Positions 25,107 to 35,546 are shown, counted from the first letter of the stretch. The stretch: 38,828 nucleotides of DNA from Clostridia bacterium (GCA_004347685.1 SLTJ01000034.1:1-38828); one strand, 5' to 3'. Notes: generated by a model not told the origin, from the sequence alone. A program made the numbers and translations.

Positions 25107-25703
25107 TCATGTTTCGCCGAGCTGGTACCGCGTGAACCGCCTGACCACGATATTTTCTCCCAGGCGGGTGATAGCCTCGGTGATAATATCTTTGACCGAG
25201 CGGTCCAAGTCTTTAACGAAGGGCTGGTCGAGCAGGCATACCTCCTGGTAGAATTTATCCAACCGGCCGGCCACTATCTTGTCCACCATCTTCTCGGGCC
25301 GGCCCTCGTTCAGGGCCTGGATTCTGAGAATTTCCTTTTCCTTTTCTATCCTTTCCGCCGGAATCTCTTCGCGAGAAACGTATTCCGGCCGCGAGGCCGC
25401 CACCTGCATGGCCAGGTCCCGGCAAAGCGTCTTGAAATCGCCGGTCTTGGCCACGAAATCGGTCTCACAGTTTACTTCAATAAGCACGCCTATTCGGCCC
25501 CCGCCGTGGATATAGGCCTCGACAATCCCCTCGGCCGTAGTCCGCCCGGCTTTTTTCGCTGCTTTGGTTATCCCCTTTTCCCGCAGCACCTCGATGGCTT
25601 TTTCTATGTCCCCGCCGGCTTCGGTGAGGGCCTGTTTGCAGTCCATCATGGGAGCCCCGGTGCGCTCCCGCAACTCTTTCACCAGGCTAGCTTTGATTTC
25701 CAA
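25107..25703 (-). CDS. tsf: Elongation factor Ts
   Basis: The nucleotide-exchange factor for EF-Tu. The N-terminal UBA-like domain reads [20 protein letters not shown] and the core shows [17 protein letters not shown]. The TTG at 25703 was chosen because GGGAGG lies seven bases upstream and the family begins at this point ([11 protein letters not shown]). The ATG at 25718 has an SD almost touching it. With 198 residues this is the short form typical of Firmicutes and thermophiles, lacking part of the long coiled-coil arm. Confidence 0.97.
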   Translation of the reverse strand: MEIKASLVKELRERTGAPMMDCKQALTEAGGDIEKAIEVLREKGITKAAKKAGRTTAEGIVEAYIHGGGRIGVLIEVNCETDFVAKTGDFKTLCRDLAMQVAASRPEYVSREEIPAERIEKEKEILRIQALNEGRPEKMVDKIVAGRLDKFYQEVCLLDQPFVKDLDRSVKDIITEAITRLGENIVVRRFTRYQLGET

Positions 25704-25721
25704 TACCTGTCCTCCCATCTC

Positions 25722-26465
25722 CTAGGCCATGCCCGCTACCTCTTGCTCTGCCGGCGCCGGGATATCCGCGGTTGGCTGGTCAAGCCCCTGCCGGCCCTCC
25801 AACACCGCGTCCGCCATCTTGGCGGTCAACAGCTTCACGGCTCGGATGGCGTCGTCATTTCCCGGAATAACATAATCAATCTCGTCAGGGTCACAGTTGG
25901 TATCAACAATGGCCAATGTCGGAATGCCTAGCTTCCTGGCCTCGGCCACAGCAATCCGCTCCTTGCGGGGATCCACGATGAACAGCGCCCCCGGGAGGGA
26001 CTCGATATTCTTGATCCCGCCAAGGAAGCGCTCCAGCTTTTCTTTTTGCGCCCGTAGGGCTGCGGCCTCTTTCTTGGACAGCCGTTCCAGATCGCCGCGG
26101 GCCTCCATTTCCTCCAGCTTCCGCAGCCGCTGCACCCGCTGGCGGATGGTGGCAAAATTAGTCAAGGTCCCGCCCAACCAGCGCACGTTAACATAATACA
26201 TGCCACACCGCTCAGCCTCAACCCGGATTGACTCCTGGGCCTGTTTCTTGGTGCCCACGAAAAGCAGCTTGCCACCAGAAGCCGAAAGCTCACGGACAAA
26301 ATGATAAGCCTCTTCGATTTTCCTAACCGTCTTCTGCAGGTCAATGATGTAAATGCCGTTGCGCTCGGTGAAAATGTAGGAGGCCATTTTCGGGTTCCAC
26401 CGCCGCGTCTGGTGGCCAAAATGAACCCCGGCCTCAAGTAATTGTTTCATGGAAATAATTGCCAC
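25722..26465 (-). CDS. rpsB: Ribosomal protein S2
   Basis: A 30S subunit protein on the back of the small subunit. Motifs are [43 protein letters not shown] and [17 protein letters not shown]. The GTG at 26465 lies seven bases after AGGAGG. The C-terminal tail is acidic and alanine-rich. It opens the rpsB-tsf-pyrH-frr unit with its own promoter and an 80-base leader. Confidence 0.98.
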   Translation of the reverse strand: MAIISMKQLLEAGVHFGHQTRRWNPKMASYIFTERNGIYIIDLQKTVRKIEEAYHFVRELSASGGKLLFVGTKKQAQESIRVEAERCGMYYVNVRWLGGTLTNFATIRQRVQRLRKLEEMEARGDLERLSKKEAAALRAQKEKLERFLGGIKNIESLPGALFIVDPRKERIAVAEARKLGIPTLAIVDTNCDPDEIDYVIPGNDDAIRAVKLLTAKMADAVLEGRQGLDQPTADIPAPAEQEVAGMA

Positions 26466-26544
26466 ACAAGCACCTCCTGGGTTTGCCTCCGCCCGCTAAC
26501 ACCATTTGCACCCAGCAGTTTACGGGCGTGTGGGGTTAACAACC
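26466..26544 (-). promoter_or_regulatory. Structured rpsB leader, possible S2 autoregulation site
   Basis: The predicted leader contains a hairpin pairing GCGTGGTT with AACCCCACACGC and a second long pairing of GCCCG with GCGGGC just before the SD. Leaders of rpsB in other bacteria bind S2 and repress translation. Whether this one does is inference. Confidence 0.4.
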
Positions 26545-26550
26545 ACGCGT

Positions 26551-26579
26551 AGTATAGCATAACTTCCGGCTTCAGGCAA
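26551..26579 (-). promoter_or_regulatory. Predicted sigma-A promoter of rpsB
   Basis: On the minus strand TTGCCT (26579-26574) and TATACT (26556-26551) are 17 bases apart, with the transcript predicted to start near 26544. Confidence 0.65.
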
Positions 26580-26618
26580 GGATTTTGCCGCGCCAGGACG
26601 GTAAAATTTGACCACCGG

Positions 26619-26652
26619 AAAAAAGCGGGGAGGAGCTTAGGCCCCTCCCTTC
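26619..26652 (-). terminator. Rho-independent terminator after codY
   Basis: On the minus strand GGGAGGGG pairs with CTCCTCCC (one mismatch) around a short loop and is followed by GC and six T. It separates the xerC-hslVU-codY unit from the rpsB unit. Confidence 0.85.
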
Positions 26653-26698
26653 GCCACCCGACCTCCGACCGGCCTGTAGTTGCAACTCCAACCTCCAG

Positions 26699-27481
26699 TT
26701 AGTGCCGGTACTTCTCCAGTTCTTCCAGCAGGTTGGGGTTGAGCACCCGGATATAGGTGCCCTTCATGCCCAGAGACTTGGACTCGATCACGCCGGCGCT
26801 TTCAAATTTACGCAGCGCATTGACGATGACCGAACGGGTGATGCCGGCGCGGTCGGCGATCTTGCTGGCCACCAGCACCCCTTCGCTGCCGCCAAGCTCG
26901 GCGAAGATATGCTGTACCGCCTCCAGTTCGGAGTAAGACAGGGTGCCCAGAGCCACGTGGACCGCCGCCCGCTTACGCGCCTCTTCCTCTATCCTTTCGG
27001 CCTTGGACCGGAGTATTTCCATCCCGACCACCGTGGCTCCATACTCGGCCAGGATCAGGTCTTCATTGGAGAACTCCACGTTGAACTTGGCCAAAACCAG
27101 GGTACCAAGGCGTTGCCCGCCGCCGGCGACAGGCACCACTGTAACCAGCTTGCCGGTGAAGAAGCACTCCCGGCCGGGCTGGAACACGCAGCCATTACCC
27201 ACCTGGGCGAAATTAGCATTGGTGCGGTCCATCCGCAGGAGTTCCTCGTTATAGTCCTCGGGAAAATGCTCCGACCGGTAGACGATATCCTCCATGATCT
27301 CGCAGGCAAACCCTTCCATGAAGGAATAACCGAGGATGGCTCCCGAGCGGCTGAGGATATAACAATTGCAGGTAATGGTATCCGATAATACTTTAGCCAT
27401 TTCGCTAAAGTCCACCGGGTTCCCAGCCGACCTTTGCAGCAACTTGTTGATATCACGGGTCTTTTCTAGTAGCGCCTTCAA
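26699..27481 (-). CDS. codY: GTP- and branched-chain amino-acid-sensing repressor CodY
   Basis: Global repressor of nutrient-scavenging genes in low-GC Firmicutes, active when GTP and branched-chain amino acids are plentiful. The N-terminal GAF domain starts [15 protein letters not shown]. The C-terminal winged helix is highly conserved ([20 protein letters not shown], then [20 protein letters not shown]). The TTG start at 27481 has AAGGAGG eight bases upstream. Position after xerC-hslV-hslU matches the codV-codW-codX-codY operon of Bacillus subtilis. No full CodY box (AATTTTCWGAAAATT) was found in this window. Confidence 0.98.
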   Translation of the reverse strand: MKALLEKTRDINKLLQRSAGNPVDFSEMAKVLSDTITCNCYILSRSGAILGYSFMEGFACEIMEDIVYRSEHFPEDYNEELLRMDRTNANFAQVGNGCVFQPGRECFFTGKLVTVVPVAGGGQRLGTLVLAKFNVEFSNEDLILAEYGATVVGMEILRSKAERIEEEARKRAAVHVALGTLSYSELEAVQHIFAELGGSEGVLVASKIADRAGITRSVIVNALRKFESAGVIESKSLGMKGTYIRVLNPNLLEELEKYRH

Positions 27482-27502
27482 TCAACATTCCTCCTTGAAC
27501 AT

Positions 27503-28891
27503 CTAGAGAATATAACGGCTCAAGTCTACGTCTTGCATGATACCACCCAACTTGGCACTTACATAGTCTTCGTCTATCTCAACCTCCCGGGCCTCAACCT
27601 CAGGAGCGGCATAAAGGAGATCGTGCAGCAGTTTCTCCATGATGGTGTAAAGGCGCCGCGCGCCGATATCCTCCCCCTGGGCATTAACAGTATAAGCTAT
27701 TTCTGCTATCCGGGCAATAGCTTTTTCTGTAAAATTTAATTTTACGTCTTCACTGCCCAGCAGGGCCGTATACTGCCTGATCAAGGAGTTTTCCGGTTCG
27801 GTCAATATCCGCTGTAGGTCGGCGCAACTGAGGCTGGTCAGTTCCACGCGGATGGGGAAACGCCCCTGCAGCTCGGGAATCAGGTCAGCCGGCTTACTGA
27901 CGTGAAAAGCTCCGGCGGCAATGAACAGGATGTGGTCGGTCTGTACCGGACCGTACCTGGTCATAACGGTCGTGCCCTCCACCAGCGGCAGGATGTCCCG
28001 TTGCACCCCCTCCCGGGAAACGTCCGGTCCCGCCCCCTGCTCCCGGCCGGCAATCTTATCAATCTCGTCAATGAAGATAACCCCCTCCTCCTGCGCCCTT
28101 CTGAGAGCTTCCTCAGCCACTTCCTCAGCGTCAATAAGCCTGTCGGCTTCTTCGGCGGCCAGGATCTTACGCGCCTGAGCCACCGTTACCCGCCGCCGCT
28201 TCTTCCGTGGCGGCAGGAGATTTCCCAGCACGTCCTGCATGTTGATCCCCAACTGCTCCATACCCGAGCCGGTGAAGAGCTCCACCATGGGCGGCATACG
28301 GTCGTCTACTTCAATTTCCACATACTCGTTCTCCAGCTCCTGGCGCCGCAGCTTTTCCCGGTAGATGTCCCGGTGCTGGCGGATTTCCTCGTCGCTGGCG
28401 GTGGCTGCCGGGCCAGACTCCACTGTCCCCCGCCCGAGCAGCATGTCCAGGGGGTTGCGGCCGGAGGCCGGGCGGCGCAGGGGGGCGAAGATGTCCAGCA
28501 GCCTGTCTTCCGCCAGGGCCTGGGCGTGGTCAGCCACCTGGGCCCGTTTTTCCCGCTGCACCATGTGCACCGCAGCCTCTGCCAGGTCCCTGACCATGGA
28601 TTCCACATCCCGGCCGACATACCCGATCTCCGTAAACTTGGTGGCCTCTACCTTAACGAAGGGCGCTCCCACCAGCCTGGCCAGGCGCCTGGCAACCTCT
28701 GTCTTGCCCACCCCGGTGGGCCCGATCATGAGGATATTCTTCGGGGCGATTTCGTCCCGCAGGTCCGCCGGCAGCTTTTGCCGCCGGTAACGGTTGCGCA
28801 AAGCCACGGCTACGCACCTTTTCGCTTCTTCCTGCCCGATGATGTAGCGGTCCAGCTCGGCGACAATCTCCCTCGGTACCAGGAACGCCAT
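27503..28891 (-). CDS. hslU: HslU ATPase subunit of the HslVU protease
   Basis: The AAA+ unfoldase that feeds proteins to HslV. Walker A is [14 protein letters not shown] and Walker B is [11 protein letters not shown], both intact. The I-domain lies between them (about residues 110-245), and the C-terminal tail ends DVDLSRYIL, the segment that docks into HslV. The ATG overlaps the hslV stop as TAATG. Confidence 0.98.
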   Translation of the reverse strand: MAFLVPREIVAELDRYIIGQEEAKRCVAVALRNRYRRQKLPADLRDEIAPKNILMIGPTGVGKTEVARRLARLVGAPFVKVEATKFTEIGYVGRDVESMVRDLAEAAVHMVQREKRAQVADHAQALAEDRLLDIFAPLRRPASGRNPLDMLLGRGTVESGPAATASDEEIRQHRDIYREKLRRQELENEYVEIEVDDRMPPMVELFTGSGMEQLGINMQDVLGNLLPPRKKRRRVTVAQARKILAAEEADRLIDAEEVAEEALRRAQEEGVIFIDEIDKIAGREQGAGPDVSREGVQRDILPLVEGTTVMTRYGPVQTDHILFIAAGAFHVSKPADLIPELQGRFPIRVELTSLSCADLQRILTEPENSLIRQYTALLGSEDVKLNFTEKAIARIAEIAYTVNAQGEDIGARRLYTIMEKLLHDLLYAAPEVEAREVEIDEDYVSAKLGGIMQDVDLSRYIL

Positions 28892-29430
28892 TAAAGGTCC
28901 TCCACGGTTATATGATCATTGGTGTAGATACAGATAGAAGCGGCTATCACCAGGGACTCCCGGACAATTTCCCCGGCCGAAAGCCCGGTGTGGGCTACCA
29001 GGGCCCGGGCCGCCGCCAGGGCATAAGGCCCACCTGAACCTACGGCCACAATACCGTCATCAGGCTCCAGCACCTCGCCGGTACCGGAAAGGAGGAAAAT
29101 GCGCTCGGCGTCAGCTACCACCAGCAGGGCCTCCAGGCGGCGGAGGAAGCGGTCGGTGCGCCACTCCTTGGCTAGCTCCACCGTGGCCCGGGCCAGGTTG
29201 CCGTGGAACTCATTCAGCTTCCCCTCGAACTTTTCGAACAGGGCCAGGGCGTCGGCCACGGCCCCGGCAAACCCGGCCAGCACCTGCCCTTGGTACAGGC
29301 GGCGTACCTTCCTGGCTTGGTGCTTGGCCACCGTGGCATTCTGCATGGTGACCTGTCCGTCGCCGCCGATGGCCGTGTGGCCGTCACGGTGGACGGCTAC
29401 AATAGTGGTGCCGTGAAACATCGCCATCAT
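28891..29430 (-). CDS. hslV: HslV peptidase subunit
   Basis: The threonine protease core, a dodecamer related to proteasome beta subunits. The active-site Thr8 follows Gly7 in [14 protein letters not shown] and would be exposed by removal of the first seven residues. Further conserved parts are [16 protein letters not shown] and [20 protein letters not shown]. The ATG at 29430 or the one at 29421 could be used. Bacillus CodW uses a catalytic Ser, whereas this protein keeps Thr. Confidence 0.97.
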   Translation of the reverse strand: MMAMFHGTTIVAVHRDGHTAIGGDGQVTMQNATVAKHQARKVRRLYQGQVLAGFAGAVADALALFEKFEGKLNEFHGNLARATVELAKEWRTDRFLRRLEALLVVADAERIFLLSGTGEVLEPDDGIVAVGSGGPYALAAARALVAHTGLSAGEIVRESLVIAASICIYTNDHITVEDL

Positions 29431-29441
29431 CCGTCCCGTCC

Positions 29442-30347
29442 TTACCTGGCCCGCGGGTGGGCCCGCTCATACACTTCCTTCAGGCGCCAGCCGGTCACAT
29501 GGGTATAGATCTGGGTCGTGGACAGGCGGGCATGCCCCAGCAACTCCTGCACCGACCGCAGGTCAGCGCCGCCCTCCAACAGGTGAGAAGCAAAGCAGTG
29601 GCGCAGCGTATGCGGCCCGACACCAGGGGCCAGGCCGGCCTCCCGCGCGTACCTGGATACCAGAGCGTATACCGCCCGGCGGGAAAGCCTGCGGCCGCGC
29701 GCACTCAGGAAAACGTACCCGGCTTCTTCGGGCCGGTGGGGCCGCGGCCTGTTTTGCAGGTAGCGCTCCAGCCAGCCGGAAGCCACCGACCCCAGGGGCG
29801 CCAGCCGCTCGCGTTGCCCTTTGCCCAAAACCCTGAGGCACCTCCCGGAAAGGTCCACGTCGCCCAGGCCCAGGCCGGTCAGCTCGCTGACCCGCAGCCC
29901 CGAACCATACAGGAGTTCCAGGATGGCCCGGTCGCGCAGGCCCACCGGAGTATCCACCCGGGGGGCCGCCAGGAGAGCCTCCACCTGCTCGTAACGCAAC
30001 ATCACCGGCAGGTGCCGGGGAAGCCTGGGGCTGTGCAGGACCCCCACCGGATTCTCCCGCAGCCAGCCCGCACGCACCAGAAACTTAAAATACGTGCGCA
30101 GGGCACTTACCTTGCGAGCAATGGTGGTGCGGGCCAGACGTTTCTGCCCCAGCCAGGCCAGGTAGCGGCGTAAGGCCCAGGTTTCGAGCTCGGCCGGGCC
30201 GTGGTAGCCCTGGGCCTCGGCCCAGTCCCAGAACTGCTCCAGATCCCGCTGGTAGGCGGCCAGGGTGTTGCCGGCCAGTTGCTTCTCCCCTACCAGGTGA
30301 TTGCGAAAGAATTCTCTTTTCCAAGCTTCTTCGCCAGCAGTAGTCAT
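29442..30347 (-). CDS. xerC: Tyrosine recombinase XerC (CodV)
   Basis: Resolves chromosome dimers at dif. The N-terminal SAM-like core-binding domain spans residues 10-100. All catalytic residues are present: Arg152 (SGLRVSEL), Lys176, His246 and Arg249 ([12 protein letters not shown]), His272 (LLGHARLS) and Tyr281 (IYTHV). At 301 residues it has the standard length. It is the first gene of the codY operon, 11 bases before hslV. Confidence 0.96.
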   Translation of the reverse strand: MTTAGEEAWKREFFRNHLVGEKQLAGNTLAAYQRDLEQFWDWAEAQGYHGPAELETWALRRYLAWLGQKRLARTTIARKVSALRTYFKFLVRAGWLRENPVGVLHSPRLPRHLPVMLRYEQVEALLAAPRVDTPVGLRDRAILELLYGSGLRVSELTGLGLGDVDLSGRCLRVLGKGQRERLAPLGSVASGWLERYLQNRPRPHRPEEAGYVFLSARGRRLSRRAVYALVSRYAREAGLAPGVGPHTLRHCFASHLLEGGADLRSVQELLGHARLSTTQIYTHVTGWRLKEVYERAHPRAR

Positions 30348-30397
30348 TTTTCCTGCTTCCGCTCACCGCTCCCGGCAATGTTCCTCATCTGTACGTA

Positions 30398-30426
30398 AGT
30401 GTAACACAGTCATAATGTTCCGACAA
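30398..30426 (-). promoter_or_regulatory. Candidate promoter of xerC-hslVU-codY
   Basis: On the minus strand TTGTCG (30426-30421) and TACACT (30403-30398) are 17 bases apart, each matching 4 of 6 consensus positions. It lies between the trmFO stop and xerC. Confidence 0.4.
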
Positions 30427-30430
30427 GCCC

Positions 30431-31732
30431 CTAGGCCAAAAAATTTTTTAACGTCTCCAGACTCCTGGCGACGATGGCCTGCCTGCGCTCCTGCCTGTTG
30501 CTATTTTTTCCAAGATATGGTGGAAATAAACTAAAATTGATGTTCATTGGGGCGAAGCCCCCGGGGTTAGCCGCGCAAATATAATGAGCCAGGGCACCGA
30601 TGGCCGTTTCCTGGGGGAAGGCGACCGGTTCCTTGCCGCAGGCCACGCGGGCAGCGTTGATTCCGGCCACGAGGCCCATAGCGGCGGATTCCACGTACCC
30701 CTCCACGCCGGTTATCTGCCCGGCGAGGAAAAGCCCTGGATGACCGCGCAGCTCAAGGGTGCGGAGCAACAGCCGGGGAGCGTTGATGTAGGTGTTGCGG
30801 TGCATCACGCCAAAACGAACGAACTCCGCCTGCTCCAGACCCGGGATCAAGCGGAAGACCCGTTCCTGCTCCCCCCACCGTAGGGACGTCTGGAAACCCA
30901 CCAGGCTGTACAGCCGGCCCTCCCGGTCGTCCTGGCGCAACTGGACCACGGCGTAGGGTTCCCGGCCCGTGCGGGGGTCCACCAGGCCGACCGGTTTCAG
31001 CGGGCCGTAGCACAAGGTCTCGGGGCCGCGGGCCGCGATTTCCTCCACCGGCAGGCAGCCCTCGAAGAAGATGGCCTTTTCGAACTCATGGCGGGGGTGA
31101 ACCTCGGCCGCGACCAGGGCCCGGTGAAACCGCTCGTACTCATCCCGGTCCATGGGACAGTTCAGGTAGGCCGCCTCGCCCTTGCCGTAACGGGAGGCGC
31201 GGAAGATCTTCTCGTAATCCAGGGATTCCGCCGTCACGATGGGGGAGGCCGCGTCGTAGAAGTAAAAGAAGTCTTGCCTGGTCAACTCCTGCAGGGCTTG
31301 GGACAGGGCCGGGCTAGTCAAGGGACCGGTGGCGATAATCGCCGGACGCTCGCTCGGAACAGCCGTCGCCTCCTGCCGGACGACAGAAACCAGGGGATGT
31401 TCTTCCAGCCGCTGGGTCACCGCGGAGGCAAATTCCCAGCGGGCCACGGCCAGGGCGCCCCCACCCGGGACCCGGCTTCTTTCCGCGCAGGCCATGACCA
31501 GCGAATCCAGCCGCCGCATCTCTTCCTTCAGGAGGCCGACGGCATTTTCCAAGCCCTCGGCCCGCAGGGAGTTGCTGCATACCAGCTCCGCCAGGTAGGC
31601 GGAATGGTGGGCCGGTGTATTCTTGCCGGGCCGCATTTCCAGCAGCCGCACCCGGACACCCAGCCGGACCGCCTGCCACGCCGCTTCCGCTCCGGCCAAC
31701 CCGCCGCCGACGATTGTTACCTCGGATGTCAC
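30431..31732 (-). CDS. trmFO: Folate-dependent tRNA (uracil-54-C5) methyltransferase TrmFO
   Basis: A flavoprotein that makes ribothymidine-54 in the T-loop of tRNA using methylene-tetrahydrofolate and FADH2. The FAD motif is TIVGGGLAGAEAAWQA at the N-terminus. Family motifs are ELVCSNSLRAE, GALAVARWEFA, YLNCPMDRDEY and GQITGVEGYVESAA, and the C-terminal region shows NINFSLFPP. The GTG start at 31732 follows GGGAGGAAGG. It lies downstream of topA, as in many Firmicutes. Confidence 0.97.
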   Translation of the reverse strand: MTSEVTIVGGGLAGAEAAWQAVRLGVRVRLLEMRPGKNTPAHHSAYLAELVCSNSLRAEGLENAVGLLKEEMRRLDSLVMACAERSRVPGGGALAVARWEFASAVTQRLEEHPLVSVVRQEATAVPSERPAIIATGPLTSPALSQALQELTRQDFFYFYDAASPIVTAESLDYEKIFRASRYGKGEAAYLNCPMDRDEYERFHRALVAAEVHPRHEFEKAIFFEGCLPVEEIAARGPETLCYGPLKPVGLVDPRTGREPYAVVQLRQDDREGRLYSLVGFQTSLRWGEQERVFRLIPGLEQAEFVRFGVMHRNTYINAPRLLLRTLELRGHPGLFLAGQITGVEGYVESAAMGLVAGINAARVACGKEPVAFPQETAIGALAHYICAANPGGFAPMNINFSLFPPYLGKNSNRQERRQAIVARSLETLKNFLA

Positions 31733-31815
31733 GAGCTGCCTTCCTCCCTTCCGCCCTATTCTACCGCCCGGAGCAGCGCGCCAGCAGGCTTGCCGCGGAC
31801 GGCAGGGCTACACCC

Positions 31816-33903
31816 CTAACTTCCCGCCTCCACCTTTTCGCCTCCCGACCGACCGCCCTCCTTCTCCGTATACCCGCACCCCTTCCGGGGGCAGGCCAGG
31901 GCTCCCCCGCCCCGCCGGGACTGTTTTTTTACCAAGCGCTCGCCGCACCGGGGACAGACCTTCTCCGTGGGCTGCTGCCACGAAACGTAGTCGCAATTGG
32001 GGTATTTGCTGCAGCCGTAAAAGACGTGACCCTTCTTGCTCCGCCGCAGCACTACTTCGCCGCCACATTTCGGACAGGAGACGCCGATACTCTCCAAATA
32101 GGGCTTGGTAAACTGGCATTCCGGAAAGCCGGGACAGGCCAGGAACTTGCCGTACCGGCCCCGCTTGACCACGAGCTTCCGGCCGCAGTGAGGGCAGGTT
32201 TCGTCCACCACTTCCTCTGCCAACTGCACCCGCCCCATTTCGTTTCTGGCCCGGGAAAGATCAGCGGCAAAGGGGTCGTAGAAATCCCGGATCACCCTCT
32301 GCCAGGGCAGGTCCCCTTCTTCTATCTCGTCCAGGCGGGCTTCCATCTGGGCCGTAAACTCCACGTCAATGACATTTGGGAAGTAAGCCTTTAAGAGGTC
32401 GGTAACCACAAAGCCCAGGTCTGTAGGCACCAGATTCTTCCCTTCCCGCCCCACATAACCCCGTTCCAAGATGGTGTCAATAATAGGAGCATAGGTGCTC
32501 GGCCGGCCAATGCCGTTTTCCTCCAGGGCCTTGACCAGACTGGCGTCGTTATACCTGGGGGGCGGCTGGGTGAAATGCTGCTCGGGTTTCAACTCCAGGA
32601 GTTGGAGCTCCTCCCCCGCGGCCAGGGGCGGCAGGGTACCCTGCTCCTCATCGTCTCCGGCATAAATAACGCGGAAACCGGGGAAGACCACCGCCGAACC
32701 GCTGGCCCGGAAATTATACCCGTCAGCGGCCACGGTGACCGTGGTCTGCTCAAAGACGGCCGCCGCCATCTGGCTGGCCAGAAATCTCTCCCAGATCAAC
32801 TTGTACAGCTTGTGCTGGTCGGCTGTCAGAGCCTGCCTGAGCTCCAGTGGCCGGCGGCTGGCCAGGGTGGGCCGGATGGCTTCGTGGGCGTCCTGGGCCT
32901 TATCGCCGGCCTTGAAGGCCGGAGCCTTCTCGGGAAGGTAGTCCGTGCCGAAGTCCCGGGCAATAAACTGCCGGGCTTCCTCCTGGGCCAGGGACGAAAT
33001 GCGGGTAGAGTCGGTTCTGAGGTAGGTGATCACTCCTACCCGTCCCTCGCCCGGTACCTCTACTCCCTCGTAGAGCTCCTGGGCCACCCGCATGGTGCGC
33101 TTGGCCGTGAAGTTGAGGCGGCGGTTGGCTTCCTGCTGCAAGGTGCTGGTGGTGAAGGGGGCCGGTGGCCGGCGGCTGACCCGGCGCTTGTGTACCTTGC
33201 TCACCACGTACCTGGCCCCGGCTAGGTCGGCCAGCACTTGCTCCACCTGCTCCTGGCGGCCCAACTCCACTTCCACCAGTTTGGCCGCGAAACTCTCACC
33301 ACCGGCCGTCCTAAGGGCCGCCGTGAGACTCCAGTATTCCTCGGGAACGAAGTTCCTTATTTCCTTCTCCCGCTCGCAAAGCAGCCTCACGGCCACCGAC
33401 TGCACCCGGCCAGCACTGAGGCCGCTGCGCACCTTTTGCCACAAGAGCGGGCTGATCATGTAGCCGACCAGCCGATCCAGGATACGCCGCGCCTGCTGGG
33501 CATTTACCTGGTCCAGGCCGATGGGCCGTGGCTTCTTGATGGCCTCCTGCACGGCCGGCCGGGTGATTTCGTTGAACACGACGCGACAGGGAGTTTCCTG
33601 GGCTATGTTCAGGATTTCCTGCAGGTGCCAGGCAATGGCCTCCCCTTCCCGGTCCGGGTCAGCCGCCAGCAGCACCCGTGAACTATCCTTGGCCGCCTCC
33701 CGCAATTCCTTGATGATATTACCCTTGCCGCGGATGTTGATGTATTTGGGCGCAAAGTCGTGGTCTACGTCCACACCTAACTGGCTCTTGGGCAAATCGC
33801 GCACATGTCCCATGGAGGAACGGACCACATAGTTGCTGCCTAGAAACTTGCTGATGGTTTTGGCCTTGGCCGGTGATTCCACAATCACCAGGGTTTTAGC
33901 CAT
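31816..33903 (-). CDS. topA: DNA topoisomerase I
   Basis: Relaxes negative supercoils (type IA). The TOPRIM domain carries VIVESPAKAKTI and LAADPDREGEAIAWH. The active-site tyrosine is in GVITYLRTDSTRIS. The C-terminal part holds three zinc-finger repeats: CPHCGRKLVVKRGRYGKFLA ending in CPGFPEC, CPKCGGEVVLRRSKKG ending in CSKYPNC, and CPRCGERLVKK ending in CPRKGC. At 695 residues it has the firmicute size. The ATG follows AAAGGA. Confidence 0.98.
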   Translation of the reverse strand: MAKTLVIVESPAKAKTISKFLGSNYVVRSSMGHVRDLPKSQLGVDVDHDFAPKYINIRGKGNIIKELREAAKDSSRVLLAADPDREGEAIAWHLQEILNIAQETPCRVVFNEITRPAVQEAIKKPRPIGLDQVNAQQARRILDRLVGYMISPLLWQKVRSGLSAGRVQSVAVRLLCEREKEIRNFVPEEYWSLTAALRTAGGESFAAKLVEVELGRQEQVEQVLADLAGARYVVSKVHKRRVSRRPPAPFTTSTLQQEANRRLNFTAKRTMRVAQELYEGVEVPGEGRVGVITYLRTDSTRISSLAQEEARQFIARDFGTDYLPEKAPAFKAGDKAQDAHEAIRPTLASRRPLELRQALTADQHKLYKLIWERFLASQMAAAVFEQTTVTVAADGYNFRASGSAVVFPGFRVIYAGDDEEQGTLPPLAAGEELQLLELKPEQHFTQPPPRYNDASLVKALEENGIGRPSTYAPIIDTILERGYVGREGKNLVPTDLGFVVTDLLKAYFPNVIDVEFTAQMEARLDEIEEGDLPWQRVIRDFYDPFAADLSRARNEMGRVQLAEEVVDETCPHCGRKLVVKRGRYGKFLACPGFPECQFTKPYLESIGVSCPKCGGEVVLRRSKKGHVFYGCSKYPNCDYVSWQQPTEKVCPRCGERLVKKQSRRGGGALACPRKGCGYTEKEGGRSGGEKVEAGS

Positions 33904-33982
33904 TTGGCATGTTCCTTTCTCAAAACGGGGCCTCTACGCCGCAGGGCGCCGCGATTACCCTGCCCTACCCTGGCAAGCGCCT

Positions 33983-35161
33983 TCACGGTCCATCCCCCGA
34001 GGCGGAGATAAAAAAGCCTCCCGGTAACCGCCGCACCAACCCCCGGACTTCCAGCAGGGTCAAGAGGGGCAGAAGCTCGGATACCGGCCGGCCTGCCTCC
34101 GCGGCCAAGACCTCCAACTGCACCGGCCCGCCGGCAAGAGCGGACAGAACTTCCCGTTCCGCCGGTTCCAAGGCTATTTCCGCTCCGGCCGCCGGCTCCA
34201 CCTCTGCCTCCCACAACCGGGGCAGGGCAAGTTCTTCCAAGATGTCAGCAGCAGACTCTACCAGCCGCGCCCCCTGCTTGATCAGCCGGTTAGGCCCGAC
34301 GCTCACCGGGCTGGTGGCGGGCCCGGGCACGGCGAATACCTCCCGCCCTTGTTCCAAGGCCAGATCAGCGGTTATCAAAGCCCCGCTTTTCTCACCGGCC
34401 TCAACTACTACTATGCCCAGGGCCAGCCCACTAATAATCCGGTTGCGCCGGGGGAAATTCTGACTCAGGGGTGGGGTTCCCGGCGGGAACTCGCTCAAGA
34501 GCACCCCCCCGGCGGCAATCTCGGCGGCCAGGTCCTTGTTTTCCGGCGGGTAAATGACGTCGAGCCCTGAGCCCAAAACCGCGGCCGTCTTCCCACCGGC
34601 AGCCAGGGCCCCGCGGTGGGCGGCGCTGTCAATGCCACGGGCCAGACCGCTTACTACCACCATGCCGGCGCGGGCCAGGTCAAAGGCCAGGGTTTTGGCC
34701 ATCTGGCGGCCATACGCCGTAGCCTTCCTCGTCCCGACAATGCCTATCCCCGAAATTCCCTGGCAGGCGGTCAGATCTCCCCGGGCATACAGGACCGGCG
34801 GCGGTGCGTTAATGCGCTTGAGGCTCAGCGGGTACCCCGCATCGGCCAGGGTATACATATGAAAGCCATGGGCTGCAATCTGCTTCAGCAGCCGGTGCGG
34901 ATCGTCCTTTTGCCGGGCCGCCACCAGGGCTTCCCGCATCCGCGGGGATACCCCCGGGACCTGTCCCAAGAGCCTGGGGTCGGCCTCCCAGACGGCCCGG
35001 GCCGTGCCGAAATGCCGGACCAGGCCCAAGATACTCACCGGGCCCAATTCCGGCACTTGGTTCAATGCCACCCAATAGGCCAGGTCCGCCTCCACCCGGC
35101 CGGGCCGGTTCTCCCGGACCGCTCCGGCGTGTCCACGCTGACTCTCCTCACTCGCTGACAA
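33983..35161 (-). CDS. dprA: DNA-processing protein DprA
   Basis: Binds incoming single-stranded DNA and loads RecA during transformation. The Rossmann-like core shows GIVGTRKATAYGRQMA, VVSGLARGIDSAAHRGAL, AVLGSGLDVIYPPENK, SEFPPGTPP and FPRRNRIISGLA, all hallmark motifs. A C-terminal winged-helix (DML1-like) domain spans about residues 325-390. The TTG at 35161 has little space from a GATAGGG; an internal GTG (about codon 23, VEADLAYW) is an alternative start. It begins the dprA-topA-trmFO unit. Confidence 0.96.
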   Translation of the reverse strand: MSASEESQRGHAGAVRENRPGRVEADLAYWVALNQVPELGPVSILGLVRHFGTARAVWEADPRLLGQVPGVSPRMREALVAARQKDDPHRLLKQIAAHGFHMYTLADAGYPLSLKRINAPPPVLYARGDLTACQGISGIGIVGTRKATAYGRQMAKTLAFDLARAGMVVVSGLARGIDSAAHRGALAAGGKTAAVLGSGLDVIYPPENKDLAAEIAAGGVLLSEFPPGTPPLSQNFPRRNRIISGLALGIVVVEAGEKSGALITADLALEQGREVFAVPGPATSPVSVGPNRLIKQGARLVESAADILEELALPRLWEAEVEPAAGAEIALEPAEREVLSALAGGPVQLEVLAAEAGRPVSELLPLLTLLEVRGLVRRLPGGFFISASGDGP

Positions 35162-35220
35162 CCCTATCGGCCCCCGCCCGCCAGCCGCACCCGCAGCCCT
35201 TCAGCGTTAACTCTGCCCAT

Positions 35221-35248
35221 ATTATAACGATTAGCCAGGTATTGTCAA
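35221..35248 (-). promoter_or_regulatory. Strong sigma-A promoter of dprA-topA-trmFO
   Basis: On the minus strand a perfect TTGACA (35248-35243) and a perfect TATAAT (35226-35221) are 16 bases apart, with a start predicted near 35214. Confidence 0.75.
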
Positions 35249-35319
35249 TGGCCGGAAGGCGAGCATAACCAGGCCCGGGCGCCCTCACGCCATGCCCGCC
35301 CGCGCTTTTGAGCCGCCGT

Positions 35320-35445
35320 CTAGTAAACGTAAAATACCGTGCTGGCCACCGGCCCGGTGGTCTTGCCGCCCTTGAAGTAGGCCTTTACCTGGTAGGTGCC
35401 AGCCGCCAGGCGCGGCAGGTGGCTACGGTAGACCATGGAGCCCCC
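35320..35445 (-). pseudogene. C-terminal fragment of a secreted-type protein
   Basis: The minus strand codes for a convincing beta-strand ending (LAAGTYQVKAYFKGGKTTGP, then STVFYVY and stop), like the last strand of an extracellular Ig-like or triple-tyrosine repeat. Upstream of about 35445 the frame loses this character and runs into the methyltransferase promoter, and no start or signal peptide is visible. I read it as the truncated tail of a lost gene. Confidence 0.35.
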
Positions 35446-35478
35446 GGCCCCATTTCTGGCCGGGCGCGAAGCTAATCC

Positions 35479-35507
35479 TTGATCGTAGGACCGTTTGATG
35501 GTATTAT
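35479..35507 (+). promoter_or_regulatory. Predicted promoter of the DNA methyltransferase
   Basis: TTGATC (35479-35484) and TATTAT (35502-35507) are 17 bases apart. The transcript would start near 35514, about 33 bases before the GTG start. Confidence 0.55.
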
Positions 35508-35546
35508 TGGCTGAGGAAGTACCAGGGAGGGGAGGCATGAGGAACG

